Below are positions 17,630 to 26,788 of a stretch of 64,000 bases of DNA, one piece after another. Each line of letters opens with the position of its first letter. Positions within the stretch are counted from its first letter, which is position 1. The notes under the pieces were generated by a model. That model worked only from the letters and a program-made list of their open reading frames with translations. It was not told the origin of the DNA and made no database searches. This stretch comes from Dechloromonas sp. A34. Its GTDB lineage: Bacteria > Pseudomonadota > Gammaproteobacteria > Burkholderiales > Rhodocyclaceae. The stretch lies in contig NZ_CP102486.1 of assembly GCF_026261605.1 (NCBI RefSeq), positions 1,178,001-1,242,000 of the forward strand, read 5' to 3'. Made by a program: the position numbers and the translations under genes.

Positions 17630-18945
17630 GCGATACCCCTTACGACGAACACTTCGTTTCCTGGTTCCGGGCGGTCACGCCCTACATCAACGCCTTCCGC
17701 GGCAAGACCTTCGTCATTGCCTTCGGCGGCAAGGCGGTGGCCAGCGAGTTCGCCAAGACGCTGGCCTACGATGTCAATCTGCTGGTCAGCCTGGGCATCC
17801 GCCTGGTGCTGGTGCATGGGGCGCGACCGCAGATCGAGGAAGAGCTGCTCGAGAAGAATCTGGAGTCGATCTACCACCGCGGCTACCGGGTGACCGACGC
17901 GGCGGCACTCGATTGCGTGCTCGACGCGGTGGGCAGCGTCTATCTCGAAATCGAGGCCATGCTCTCGCAGGGCCTGCCCAACACGCCGATGGCCAATAGC
18001 CGGATTCGCGTGATCGGCGGCAATTTCATCACCGGCCAGCCGATCGGCGTCCTCGACGGCATCGACATGCAGTACGCCGGCAAGGTGCGCAAGGTCGACG
18101 CCGAGGGCATCAATGCCCAGCTCGGCCTCGGCAACATCGTCCTGCTCAACTGCGAAGGGCCGTCGCCGACCGGCGAAATCTTCAACCTGCAGATGGAAGA
18201 GGCGGCCGAGGCCGTGGCCGTGGCGATCCGCGCCGACAAGCTGGTCTATCTGACCGACAGCCGCGGGGTGACCGACAAGGAAGGTGAACTGCTCGACGCG
18301 ATGACCGCCGACGAGGTGGACAAGACGCTGAGCGGCGGCGAGTGGCTGTCGCCCGACATCCGCCGCTACCTGCCGTGCACCGTGCGGGCGACGCGGGCCG
18401 GCGTTGGCCGCGTACACCTGATCAGCTACGAGCATGACGGCGCCCTGCTGCGCGAGTTGTTCACCCACGACGGGGTGGGCACCGTGGTCACCCGCGAATC
18501 GCTGGAAAACATCCGCGAGGCCAAGCCCGACGACATCGCCGCCCTGATCGCATTGATCGAGCCGATGGAGCAGGAGGGCATCCTGGTGCATCGGCCGCGC
18601 GAACTGCTCGAACGCGAAATCGAGCATTTCTCGATCATGCTCCACGACAACATCATCGTCGGCTGTGCGGCGCTCTATCCGCACTCCGAGGAAGAGGCCG
18701 AACTTGCCTGTCTGGCCGTGTCGCCCGACCAGCGCGAATGGGGTTACGGCGAGCAGCTCATGAAGCGCATCGAGAAACGCGCCAAGAAAATGGGCATCAA
18801 GCGCCTCTTCGTGCTGACCACGCGCACCGAGCACTGGTTCGTCGAACGCGGCTTCAAGCTGGTCAGCGTGGACGACCTGCCGGCCAAGAAGCGCGACATG
18901 TACAACTATCAGCGGCGTTCGAAAGTTCTGTTCAAGACTTTATAA
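17626..18945 (+). CDS. argA: amino-acid N-acetyltransferase (N-acetylglutamate synthase)
   Basis: First step of arginine synthesis: acetyl-CoA plus glutamate to N-acetylglutamate. The 439-residue protein has the classical two-part architecture: an amino-acid-kinase-like domain (~20-290, with [50 protein letters not shown]) and a C-terminal GNAT acetyltransferase domain (~295-439, with [29 protein letters not shown], and [16 protein letters not shown]). The start overlaps the pap stop by four bases (ATGA), so translation is coupled to the polyphosphate gene, an unusual pairing. Confidence 0.96.
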   Translation: MSDTPYDEHFVSWFRAVTPYINAFRGKTFVIAFGGKAVASEFAKTLAYDVNLLVSLGIRLVLVHGARPQIEEELLEKNLESIYHRGYRVTDAAALDCVLDAVGSVYLEIEAMLSQGLPNTPMANSRIRVIGGNFITGQPIGVLDGIDMQYAGKVRKVDAEGINAQLGLGNIVLLNCEGPSPTGEIFNLQMEEAAEAVAVAIRADKLVYLTDSRGVTDKEGELLDAMTADEVDKTLSGGEWLSPDIRRYLPCTVRATRAGVGRVHLISYEHDGALLRELFTHDGVGTVVTRESLENIREAKPDDIAALIALIEPMEQEGILVHRPRELLEREIEHFSIMLHDNIIVGCAALYPHSEEEAELACLAVSPDQREWGYGEQLMKRIEKRAKKMGIKRLFVLTTRTEHWFVERGFKLVSVDDLPAKKRDMYNYQRRSKVLFKTL

Positions 18946-18974
18946 TCTGCCGCATCAACCCCCTGGAGTTTCAC

Positions 18975-19247
18975 ATGGCACGTACCGTCAATTGCATCAA
19001 ACTCGGCCGCGAGGCCGAAGGCCTGGATTTCCCGCCCTATCCGGGCGAGCTCGGCAAGCGCATTTTCGAATCGGTCTCGAAAGAGGCCTGGCAGCAGTGG
19101 ATCAAGATGCAGACCATGCTGATCAACGAAAACCGCCTGAACCTGGTCGATGCGCGGCACCGCAAGTATCTGGCCGAGCAGGTTGAAAAGCATTTCTTCG
19201 GCGACGGCGCCGACCAGATCCAGGGTTACGTTCCCCCCAAGCCCTGA
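18975..19247 (+). CDS. yggX: Fe(2+)-trafficking / oxidative damage protection protein YggX
   Basis: A 90-residue cytoplasmic protein matching the YggX family over its whole length: [18 protein letters not shown], with the conserved cysteine at position 7, [29 protein letters not shown] and the ending [14 protein letters not shown]. YggX protects iron-sulfur clusters and is linked to iron handling. The ATG is preceded by GGAG at a normal distance. It follows argA by 29 bases and is followed by a strong terminator. Confidence 0.96.
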   Translation: MARTVNCIKLGREAEGLDFPPYPGELGKRIFESVSKEAWQQWIKMQTMLINENRLNLVDARHRKYLAEQVEKHFFGDGADQIQGYVPPKP

Positions 19248-19263
19248 TCCGGAAAAACCTCAA

Positions 19264-19293
19264 CGAAGACCCGCTACGGCGGGTCTTCGCTTT
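19264..19293 (+). terminator. rho-independent terminator after yggX
   Basis: Perfect 11-bp stem CGAAGACCCGC / GCGGGTCTTCG (19264-19274, 19279-19289) with a 4-base loop, followed by CTTTT on the plus strand. It ends the rsmE-pap-argA-yggX transcript. Confidence 0.92.
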
Positions 19294-19464
19294 TCAGGCC
19301 ATCTTGTTCAGCGCAAAGAGCAGCAGTGCGCTGCCCGGAATGGCCGCGATGGCCAGGCGAAAGCTCGTGCGGCGCAGGCCTTCCCCGAGTTCCTCGATGA
19401 ACTGCTCCATGCCATCGAACAACTCGGGAAAGGCGGCGATGTCGCTGCGACCGGTTTTTTCCAT
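19294..19464 (-). CDS. small hypothetical protein with C-terminal membrane segment
   Basis: A 56-residue protein starting MEKTGRSDIAAFPELFDGM. A charged N-terminal half (GMEQFIEELGEG) is followed by a single hydrophobic segment (RLAIAAIPGSALLLFAL) at the C-terminus, so it could be a small tail-anchored inner-membrane protein. The ATG has GGAG at 8 bases. It begins 14 bases after the stop of the PhoX gene on the same strand and is probably co-transcribed. No family is recognised. The longer overlapping frame running up to 19848 is antisense-frame sequence in the PhoX gene. Confidence 0.6.
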   Translation of the reverse strand: MEKTGRSDIAAFPELFDGMEQFIEELGEGLRRTSFRLAIAAIPGSALLLFALNKMA

Positions 19465-19478
19465 GGCAGTCTCCAAAG

Positions 19479-21407
19479 TCAGGTGGTAATCGGCTGGCCG
19501 TCGGGGCGGGTGATTGCGAGAGTGGCCGAACGCGGCCGCCCGCCGACGGCTTCCGGGAACTGGCTGGCCGGCCAGGCCGAGATCGCGGTCGGCCGAGCCG
19601 GGTCGGAACGTTCGCTGGTGCCTTCGCCGGGATGCTGGATATTGACGAAAAGTGTTTTGCCATCCGGCGTGGTCGTCATGCCGGTCAGTTCGCAGCCTTT
19701 CGGGCCGGTCAGGAAGCGGCGGGTTTCGCCGCTCCGCACATCGGCGACCAGCATCTGGTTGTTGCCGAGGCGGGCGTAGTCGCCCTGGTTCAGGACGCTG
19801 GTCGAGACGTCGGTCTGGATCCACAGCCGCCCGGCCCGGTCGAACCACAGGCCGTCCGGGCTGCCGTAGGCATCGCCCTTGATGGTACCGCGCTGGCCTG
19901 CGCTGGCATGCTGTGGGTCGCCGGTCAAGGCGAAGATGTCCCAGTCGAAGGTATTGGCCGCCGCATCCTGGCGACTTTCGCGCCAGCGCACGATATGGCC
20001 GAAGACGTTATCGGGGCGCGGGTTCGCGGCGTTCAGGCCGGCTCCGGCCGGGGTCCCGCGCTGGCTGTTGTTGGTCAGCGTGACATAGACCTCGCGACTC
20101 TGCGGATGCACCGCGATCCATTCCGGTCGGTCCATCTTGGTGGCGCCGGCGAGGTCGGCGGCCTGCCGGCAGCGGATCGCCACATCGCCCTGGTTGCTGA
20201 AGCCGTATTCGGGAGTCAGCGCCCCATTCGGATATTTTTCGCCGTGGCGCAGTGGCAGCCAGCGGCCTTTGCCATCGTCGCCAAAGCGGGCGACGTAGAG
20301 CGTGCCATGGTCGAGCAGGGTGGCAGTGTCGCTCTGCCCGGCGATGTAACGGTCGCGCGAGACGAACTTGTAGATGTATTCGAAACGCTCGTCGTCGCCC
20401 ATATAGACGACGACCCGGCCGTCGCGGGCGAGGGTGACGGTGGCCCCCTCGTGCTTGAAGCGGCCGAGCGCGGTGCGTTTGACCGGCGCCGCCTGCGGGT
20501 TCCAGGGATCGATCTCGACCACCCAGCCGAAGCGGTTGGCTTCGTTCGGGTGGCGCGCCAGATCGAAGCGCTCGTCGAATTCGTGCCAACGGTAGCCGGC
20601 CGTCTTGCCGCTGATGCCGTAGCGCATCTGATCGGCGCTCGGCGTCGTCGGGGCCTTGAAGTAGCCGTTGAAATTCTCTTCGCAAGTCAGGTAGGTGCCC
20701 CAGGGCGTGACGCCCATCGCGCAGTTGTTCAGCGTGCCGAGCGCGAATTCGCCCCAGCGGTCGGTGGCGGTCAGCATCGCCGGGTGGGCGCGGGCCGGGC
20801 CGCTGATCCGGCACGGCGTATCGGCCGTGATCCGGCGCGCCCAGCGCGAGGGGCGGACGACCTGCCAGCCGTCCTTGGCGCGGCGCACTTCGATCACCGA
20901 AACGCCTGTCGCCGCCTTCGACTTGGCGACCTTCTCGGCACTCCAGTCAGCCATGCCGCCGACGTGGAGCAGGCCGTCGTCGGTGTATTCGTGATTGATG
21001 CAGATCAGGCCGTGCGTCGAGGAAGCATTGCCGCGTTCGACGAAAGGGAAGAAGTGCATGCCGTCGTGATGCATGCCGGCCTGCTGCAACTGCTCGGCGG
21101 CGCTGTCGGCGGCGTCGGCTCTGGCGCGCGGCCCGTCGGACACCGGATCGCCCCAGGCGTAGAGCAGCTGGGCGGCAAAGCCGCTGGCCAGGCGAACTTC
21201 GTCGGCGGTGGACGCGCTCAGCGTGGCGAAGTCGGGGAGCCGGCCGGCGGCCAGGGCGGGGAGCGGGAGGCCGACCGCGGCCAGCGCCCCGCCTCCGGCG
21301 GTCAGTACGGCGGCGGCGAGCAGGCGGCGGCGAAACGGATCGGCCAGGTTGTCCGGTGTCGGGTTGGCGATGGAGTCGGCAGCGGGTTCGAAGCAGGAAT
21401 TCGGCAT
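19479..21407 (-). CDS. phoX: PhoX-family phosphatase (DUF839), Tat-exported
   Basis: A ~642-residue secreted protein. The N-terminus holds a twin-arginine-type signal (DPFRRRLLAAAVLTAGGGALAAVG). The body carries PhoX/DUF839 landmarks: LICINHEYTDDG, WGTYLTCEENFNGYF (a cysteine/acidic metal region), FGWVVEIDPWNP, GRFKHEGATV, VYMGDDERFEYIYKFV, RPEWIAVHPQ, VTLTNNS, NPRPDNVFGHIVRW, GSPDGLWFDRAGRLWIQTD. PhoX enzymes are calcium/iron-dependent alkaline phosphatases releasing phosphate from monoesters in the periplasm. ATG at 21407 is chosen; an in-frame TTG at 21437 is an alternative. A possible Pho box lies just upstream. The symbol rests on family resemblance; some DUF839 proteins have no proven phosphatase activity. 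Confidence 0.83.
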   Translation of the reverse strand: MPNSCFEPAADSIANPTPDNLADPFRRRLLAAAVLTAGGGALAAVGLPLPALAAGRLPDFATLSASTADEVRLASGFAAQLLYAWGDPVSDGPRARADAADSAAEQLQQAGMHHDGMHFFPFVERGNASSTHGLICINHEYTDDGLLHVGGMADWSAEKVAKSKAATGVSVIEVRRAKDGWQVVRPSRWARRITADTPCRISGPARAHPAMLTATDRWGEFALGTLNNCAMGVTPWGTYLTCEENFNGYFKAPTTPSADQMRYGISGKTAGYRWHEFDERFDLARHPNEANRFGWVVEIDPWNPQAAPVKRTALGRFKHEGATVTLARDGRVVVYMGDDERFEYIYKFVSRDRYIAGQSDTATLLDHGTLYVARFGDDGKGRWLPLRHGEKYPNGALTPEYGFSNQGDVAIRCRQAADLAGATKMDRPEWIAVHPQSREVYVTLTNNSQRGTPAGAGLNAANPRPDNVFGHIVRWRESRQDAAANTFDWDIFALTGDPQHASAGQRGTIKGDAYGSPDGLWFDRAGRLWIQTDVSTSVLNQGDYARLGNNQMLVADVRSGETRRFLTGPKGCELTGMTTTPDGKTLFVNIQHPGEGTSERSDPARPTAISAWPASQFPEAVGGRPRSATLAITRPDGQPITT

Positions 21408-21460
21408 GGCGGTCCACGGGTAGTCGGTTGCCGGCAACTATCGCCAGCCATTGTTGCAGG

Positions 21461-21494
21461 AGCATGACGACGGCTTGTCACAGTAGCTTAACGA
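21461..21494 (-). promoter_or_regulatory. weak candidate Pho box and -10 upstream of phoX
   Basis: On the minus strand two 7-base units TCGTTAA and CTGTGAC occur with an 11-base period (plus-strand bases 21488-21494 and 21477-21483). CATGCT lies 10 bases further on (21461-21466) as a poor -10. The match to the CTGTCAT consensus is partial; position and gene function make it plausible only. Confidence 0.35.
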
Positions 21495-21540
21495 GCCCGC
21501 CCTATCGTGTCGCACTCCTTCTCCTGTCTCAGGTAGCGTT

Positions 21541-23520
21541 GTGTTGAAAAACGGATATGAATTTCTTCTTGGCCGCCTCGGCTTTCGCGGCTTCTTCGTC
21601 ACCATCGGCCTGGTCTTTACCCTGGCCTTTCTGGCGGTCGCACTGCCGCATCTGCTCTTGCGCTGGGAAGCCAGGCAGGCCGCCGAGGCGCGTCTCGAAG
21701 CGATCCGCCTGAGCGAACCAGCGCGCCAATTGCTGCGTGAATTGCGTCAGCACCGGGCCCGGCTGTTCTTTGCCGGCGCCGGCGATGCCCAGGCGGCCAC
21801 CGACTTGCCGGCCAGGATGCCCGAGCTTGCCGCCGTCCAGGATGGCGGCGACAAGCTGCGCGAACTGCTCGCCATCAGCCCGGAAGACAGCGCCGGACGC
21901 AAGCGGATGCAGTGGTTCGCCGCTTTCAGCGAGGCGAGCGATGGCCTGCAGCAGCAGATCACCGAGCGCCTGGGCAGTGCCGGCGGCATGCCGGGCGACG
22001 GCCATTTGCCGGTTCTGGCAGGAATCTGGATCAACGACTTGCCGCTCCTCACCGAGTCGCTTGCCCGCCTGCATGTGCTGGCCGGCGTCGCGGTGCGCGA
22101 AGGCATGGTCGCCGAGCGCCTGCGCCCCGAGCTGTCGGCTTCGATTGCCGTGGCGGCCCATGCACTGGCCAAGCTGCAACGGGAAATCGAGCCGCTGGCC
22201 GGCGCCGCGCCGGCCCTTGTTGACCTGCAGGCGCGCGTCGTCACCCTCGGCGAGCAATTCGAACTGATCCGCACGTTGGCCTATGGGTTGGCGCTGAGCA
22301 ATACCGTGTATTCCACCGCCGAGGTCGAGAGCGCCATCGGCCAGCCCCTGACGCAGGCCGAGGAGATCGCGCAGCACAGCGAGCGGGCCGTGTTGGCCGC
22401 GCTCGGCGATGAACTGGAACGGGCCCGCTTCGACCTCTTGATGACGCTGCTGGTGATCGCCGGCAGCATGCTGCTTTCCTGCGGCGGCCTGTATCTGGCG
22501 TATTCCCGCCTGGCCTCGAGCATCGAACTGCTGGCCCGCGGCGCGCAGCAACTGGCGACCGGCGATCTGGCAGTGGCGATCGAACTGTCCGGCCAGGACG
22601 AATTGCAGCGGATCGCCGAATCGCTGCGCGCGGTACGCGACGGCATGCGTTCGCTGGTCGGCGAAATCGTCGCCAGTGCCCAGGCGCTGACCGCCGGCTC
22701 GCTTGCCTTCGCCCAGGCGGCCGGGGCCTCGGCTGAGCGGGCGCGGCAGCAGCAGGGCGATACCGCGCATGTCGTCAAGGCGGTTGAGGAGGCCGGACGC
22801 CAGGTCGCCGAGATCGCCCAGGCCGCCGGCGAGGGCGATGCCGTGGCCCGCAGCTCCGACCACCTGGCCAGTTCCGGCCTGGCTTCGGTCAGCCTGGCCA
22901 AACAGGTTCTCGAAGCCATGAACACCGACATCGGACTGGCGACAGCCTGTCTGGAACGCATGGAGATGGAGACGCGGCAAGTCTCGTCGGTGGTCGCGGT
23001 GATCGCCGGGATCGCCGAACAGACCAACCTGCTGGCACTCAATGCCGCCATCGAGGCGGCGCGGGCCGGCGAAAGCGGCCGCGGTTTTGCCGTGGTCGCC
23101 GACGAAGTGCGCAAGCTGGCAGAACGGACGGCGCAGAGCACCAAGGAAATCGGCCAGATGATCGGCCGCATGCAGGGTATTGCCGGCGAAACGGCGGTCG
23201 CCGTGCGCACGGCGGCCAGCCATGTGGCGAGCAGCAACGAAAGTGCCGGGGAGGCGGCCGCGGCGATGAGCCGGGTTCGGGATCAGGCGCGCCAGGTCGA
23301 GTCGGCCAGCACGCGGATCACGACGGCCCTGGTGACCCACCGCCGCGAGGCTGAGCGCATCGAGACACTGGTCGCCGGCATCGCCAGTCTGTCGCTGGAA
23401 AACGGCGAGGCCCTGCTCGGCGCTGCGCATTCGGCGCGCTCGCTGGAGAGCCTGGCCGCCGATTTGCGGCGGGCGATCGGGCGCTTCAGGCTGGCCGGAG
23501 CCGCATACAGTCCGGCCTGA
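21541..23520 (+). CDS. methyl-accepting chemotaxis protein
   Basis: A 659-residue chemoreceptor with a GTG start. A transmembrane segment (~residues 17-38, [22 protein letters not shown]) precedes a long helical periplasmic region (~40-300), followed by a second membrane segment (~302-322, [23 protein letters not shown]), a HAMP-like linker ([19 protein letters not shown]) and the cytoplasmic signalling domain. The hairpin tip [20 protein letters not shown] and the following [18 protein letters not shown] are intact, so it should bind CheW and CheA. There is no CheR-docking pentapeptide at the C-terminus. The ligand cannot be inferred; the periplasmic region resembles no obvious Cache domain. 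Divergent from phoX. Confidence 0.92.
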   Translation: MLKNGYEFLLGRLGFRGFFVTIGLVFTLAFLAVALPHLLLRWEARQAAEARLEAIRLSEPARQLLRELRQHRARLFFAGAGDAQAATDLPARMPELAAVQDGGDKLRELLAISPEDSAGRKRMQWFAAFSEASDGLQQQITERLGSAGGMPGDGHLPVLAGIWINDLPLLTESLARLHVLAGVAVREGMVAERLRPELSASIAVAAHALAKLQREIEPLAGAAPALVDLQARVVTLGEQFELIRTLAYGLALSNTVYSTAEVESAIGQPLTQAEEIAQHSERAVLAALGDELERARFDLLMTLLVIAGSMLLSCGGLYLAYSRLASSIELLARGAQQLATGDLAVAIELSGQDELQRIAESLRAVRDGMRSLVGEIVASAQALTAGSLAFAQAAGASAERARQQQGDTAHVVKAVEEAGRQVAEIAQAAGEGDAVARSSDHLASSGLASVSLAKQVLEAMNTDIGLATACLERMEMETRQVSSVVAVIAGIAEQTNLLALNAAIEAARAGESGRGFAVVADEVRKLAERTAQSTKEIGQMIGRMQGIAGETAVAVRTAASHVASSNESAGEAAAAMSRVRDQARQVESASTRITTALVTHRREAERIETLVAGIASLSLENGEALLGAAHSARSLESLAADLRRAIGRFRLAGAAYSPA

Positions 23521-23523
23521 AAC

Positions 23524-23763
23524 TCAGGGGTGCAGCGGCCACTCGTGGCGCTGCTGCACTGTGCGCTCGGCAATACGGCGCGAATCCTCGCGATTGATCG
23601 CCGTTTGTTGCTGGCCGAAGGCGTCGCGTTCCTGGCGGGCACGGGCGGCGGCTTCAATGCTGCGGATGCAGCGCCAGCGCTCGCCATGGCTGGTCTTGAA
23701 GGGCCGCATCTGGTCCTTGGGGTGATGCACGCGGCAGCAGTAGCAGAAAACCATTTCAGTCAT
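23524..23763 (-). CDS. small cysteine-rich (zinc-ribbon-like) protein
   Basis: A 79-residue protein starting MTEMVFCYCCRVHHP. The CYCCRVHH cluster plus a later RWRC suggests a small metal-binding fold; the rest is basic and helical (RSIEAAARARQERDAFG). The ATG at 23763 is preceded by GAGGT at a suitable distance; the frame extends to 23805 without support. It ends 3 bases from the convergent chemoreceptor gene. No named family is recognised. Confidence 0.62.
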   Translation of the reverse strand: MTEMVFCYCCRVHHPKDQMRPFKTSHGERWRCIRSIEAAARARQERDAFGQQQTAINREDSRRIAERTVQQRHEWPLHP

Positions 23764-23897
23764 TTCAACCTCGGGGGAAAAGGAACCGACCTTGGCTACA
23801 AGCATGATAGGCCTCTATTGCAGGGTGATGACATTTATTTCAGGGCGTCACGGCAGTGAAATGTTTGCTTCCTAAACTGAAGGCCCTCTTTCTGTAG

Positions 23898-25733
23898 ATG
23901 AATGTGATGCTTGTTGCGATGGATGTCGAAGCTGCCGAGTTGTGCCGGATCATGGCCGAAGGGCTGCTCTATCCAGTTTTTCAGCCGATCATGGATTTCC
24001 GCGTGCGGGCCATTCTCGGTTACGAGGCCCTGATCCGCGGCCCGGCGGACAGTGCCCTGCATCGTCCCGATCAGCTGTTCGCTGCCGCCGCCCGCAGCGG
24101 CGTCGCGCTCGATCTCGAACACGCCTGCCGCGAGGCCAGTCTGCGCGCCTTTGCCGCCCAGCGTCTGGCCGGCCGCTTGTTCCTGAACGTCACGCCGGGG
24201 TGTCTGCTCGATCACAAAATGATGAACGGCCACACCCGCGCCCTGCTCGCCGAGCTGGGCATCACGCCCAACCGCATCGTCATCGAATTGACCGAGAACC
24301 AGCAGATTACCGATCTGCCGGGCATCCACGAAGCCTTGCTGCACTATCGTGGGCGCGGGTTCCAGATCGCCATCGACGACCTCGGCGAAGGCTTCGCCAA
24401 TCTGCGCATGTGGTCTGAGCTGCGCCCGGAATTCGTCAAGATCGACAAGCACTTCGTGCATGGCATCGCCGACGACCGCATCAAGTTCCATTTCGTGCGG
24501 GCGATGCAGGATCTGGCGGAAATCTGCAACGCCTCGCTGGTCGCCGAAGGCATCGAACGAGGCGACGATTTCACCTGCATCCGCGACATGGGCATCGCCT
24601 GCGGTCAGGGGTTTTTCATTGCGCGTCCCGAGACCCACCCGGTGCGCGTGTTGCCGGCCGGCATCGTGGCCGCCCTCGGACAGCAACGCCTGTCGCTGTC
24701 GCCGATGATGGGCGGCATGCCGACGGCGCGCACGCTGCTGCGGCCGATCGCGCCGGTGCCCGAGGATGCGACCAATGCGATGGTCATCGACCGCTTCGAG
24801 GCCGATCCGGAACTCGACGTGCTGCCGGTGGTGCACGAAGGTCAGCCGATCGGCATGATCAACCGCCACAGCATGATCGACCGCTTCGCCCGGCCCTTCC
24901 GCAAGGAACTGTTCGGGCGCAAGCCTTGCGAAATGTTCATGGACCACGCGCCGCTGGTCGTCGATCAGCATGCCACCATCCAGGAGCTGGCGCTGATGCT
25001 GGCGCTGGCCCCCAAGCATTACCTGTTCGACGGCTTCATCGTGACCGGCGATGGCTCCTACCTCGGGGTCGGCAGCAGCCACGACCTGATGGCGACGATC
25101 ACCGAGATGCAGATCAGTGCGGCGCGCTACGCCAATCCGCTGACCCAGCTGCCCGGCAACGTGCCGATCAACGAGCACATCGACCGCATGCTGACGGCCG
25201 GCAGCAGCTTTGTCGCGGCCTATGTCGATATCGACAATTTCAAGCCTTACAACGATGCCTTCGGCTACCGGCGGGGCGATGACGTGATCCAGACGCTGGG
25301 CCGGCTGATCGGCGACATTGCCGACGAACGCCAGGATTTCGTCGGCCACATCGGCGGCGACGACTTCTTCGTGATCTTCCAGAGCGCCGACTGGGAAATG
25401 CGCTGCTGGCAGCTGGTCAGCGCCTTCGCCGAAGCCATGAACGCGCTGCTCAGCCCCGAGGAGCGGGCGCACGGCGGCTACATGGCGGAAAACCGGCGCG
25501 GGGAGCTGAGCTTTCAGGTTCTGCCGACGCTATCGGTCGGGGTGGTGCGCATCGGTCCCGGCGACTTCGAATCGCACCGCGAGGTGGCGGCCGCCGCCTC
25601 GGTGGCCAAGAAGCAGGCCAAGAAGAAATCGCGCGATCCGGCCAGCGAGTCGCTCGGCGGCAGCGTTTTTGTCGAGCGACGCCGCCCGGCCTCGGGGGAA
25701 GGAATGAACGTGCTGGCACGCGCCCTGAATTGA
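23898..25733 (+). CDS. EAL - CBS pair - GGDEF-like protein
   Basis: A 611-residue soluble protein with the order EAL (~20-250), two CBS-like segments (~265-395) and a C-terminal GGDEF domain (~405-560). The EAL site looks active: YEALIRGP, NVTPG, IELTENQ, IAIDDLGEG, FVKIDKHFV and AEGIE. The GGDEF motif reads HIGGDDFFVIF, with Asp replacing the metal-binding Glu of GG(D/E)EF, so cyclase activity is doubtful and the domain may be a GTP sensor or weak enzyme. This EAL-CBS-GGDEF order is known from a small class of c-di-GMP phosphodiesterases. The CBS part includes LPVVHEGQPIGMINRHSMID. The extreme C-terminus is Lys-rich (KKQAKKKSRD). Confidence 0.88.
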   Translation: MNVMLVAMDVEAAELCRIMAEGLLYPVFQPIMDFRVRAILGYEALIRGPADSALHRPDQLFAAAARSGVALDLEHACREASLRAFAAQRLAGRLFLNVTPGCLLDHKMMNGHTRALLAELGITPNRIVIELTENQQITDLPGIHEALLHYRGRGFQIAIDDLGEGFANLRMWSELRPEFVKIDKHFVHGIADDRIKFHFVRAMQDLAEICNASLVAEGIERGDDFTCIRDMGIACGQGFFIARPETHPVRVLPAGIVAALGQQRLSLSPMMGGMPTARTLLRPIAPVPEDATNAMVIDRFEADPELDVLPVVHEGQPIGMINRHSMIDRFARPFRKELFGRKPCEMFMDHAPLVVDQHATIQELALMLALAPKHYLFDGFIVTGDGSYLGVGSSHDLMATITEMQISAARYANPLTQLPGNVPINEHIDRMLTAGSSFVAAYVDIDNFKPYNDAFGYRRGDDVIQTLGRLIGDIADERQDFVGHIGGDDFFVIFQSADWEMRCWQLVSAFAEAMNALLSPEERAHGGYMAENRRGELSFQVLPTLSVGVVRIGPGDFESHREVAAAASVAKKQAKKKSRDPASESLGGSVFVERRRPASGEGMNVLARALN

Positions 25734-25749
25734 AGGGGCGCGGGGGGTT

Positions 25750-26763
25750 CTAGTAAAACAGGCGGGCGAGGTCGAGCGTCGAGGCCCGCCCGACCGTCGG
25801 GCCCTGATTGCGCAGCCAGTCCTGGCCATGTTCCCGGCCGCTCTCGTGCAGTCGCTCGAAAAAGGGCAGATTGACCGCCAGTTTGCTCTCGGGTGGCAGC
25901 GTCTGCAGCAACTCGTCGGCGGTGACAGCGTGAAAGCGGATGGCGCCGATCCGTTTTTCGAAGCGGCTGGTCTGCAGCCAGCGCGGCAGCCAGCGCGAGT
26001 GGGGTTCCTGTTCGATCTGGTCGCGGACGTGGGCGAACATTCGCATCTCGCGCAGGAAGGTCGCGTTGAAGGCCAGTTCGCGTAGGCGCAGCTTGATGTC
26101 GGAGGCCGATTCCGGGGTTTCGGCATAGTGCAGCGGGGTGAGCAGGACGAGCAGGATGTCGCCGGTGGTGCACTCGTAAAAGAGCGGGAAAACCGCCGGA
26201 TTGGCGCTGTAACCGCCATCCCAGTAAGGCTCACCGTCGATCAAGATGCTCCGGTGGATGGTCGGCAGGCAGGCCGAGGCGAGCAGGGCGTCGATCGACA
26301 GTTCGGGGTTGCGGAAAATGCGCAGCTTGCCCGAATTGGCGTGGGTCGCGGCGATGAAGACCTTGATCGGGCTATGGCGCTGGAGGGCGGCGAAGTCGAT
26401 CTGCGCGGTGATGATGTCGCGCAATGGATTGAGGTCAAAGGGGTTGAGTTGCTCCGGCGACAGATGGTCGGTCCATTGCAGCATCAGCTTCAGGCCCGGC
26501 GCCATGGTGCTGCCGTCGCCGCCCTGCTGGAAGGGCGAGCTTTCGGCGACTGCGGTCCAGAAGCGGCGCAGCGCGGCGCGCGCCCCTTCCTTGCCACCGT
26601 CCATCAGGCCCTGGGCCAGGCAGATGGCGTTCATCGCCCCTGCGCTGGTGCCGCTGACCCCTTCAACGTCGAACCGTCCGTCTTCGAGCAGGGCATCGAG
26701 TACGCCCCAAGTGAAGGCGCCGTGAGCGCCACCACCTTGCAGCGCGAGATTGATTCCGGGCAT
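25750..26763 (-). CDS. patatin-like phospholipase
   Basis: A 337-residue patatin-domain protein starting MPGINLALQGGGAHGAF. The Ser-Asp dyad can be seen: oxyanion hole GGGAHG, nucleophile elbow GVSGTSAGAMNA, and catalytic aspartate in YWDGGYSANP. By family the enzyme hydrolyses acyl chains from lipids in the cytoplasm or at the inner membrane. It has no signal peptide. The start at 26763 follows AGGAG; the longer open frame to 26901 is not conserved. It lies 25 bases downstream of the DUF4239 membrane protein on the same strand. Such genes often relate to polyhydroxyalkanoate or membrane-lipid turnover, but nothing here decides that. Confidence 0.92.
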   Translation of the reverse strand: MPGINLALQGGGAHGAFTWGVLDALLEDGRFDVEGVSGTSAGAMNAICLAQGLMDGGKEGARAALRRFWTAVAESSPFQQGGDGSTMAPGLKLMLQWTDHLSPEQLNPFDLNPLRDIITAQIDFAALQRHSPIKVFIAATHANSGKLRIFRNPELSIDALLASACLPTIHRSILIDGEPYWDGGYSANPAVFPLFYECTTGDILLVLLTPLHYAETPESASDIKLRLRELAFNATFLREMRMFAHVRDQIEQEPHSRWLPRWLQTSRFEKRIGAIRFHAVTADELLQTLPPESKLAVNLPFFERLHESGREHGQDWLRNQGPTVGRASTLDLARLFY

Positions 26764-26788
26764 CTTCGTTTCTCCTGTTGCCTTGAGT

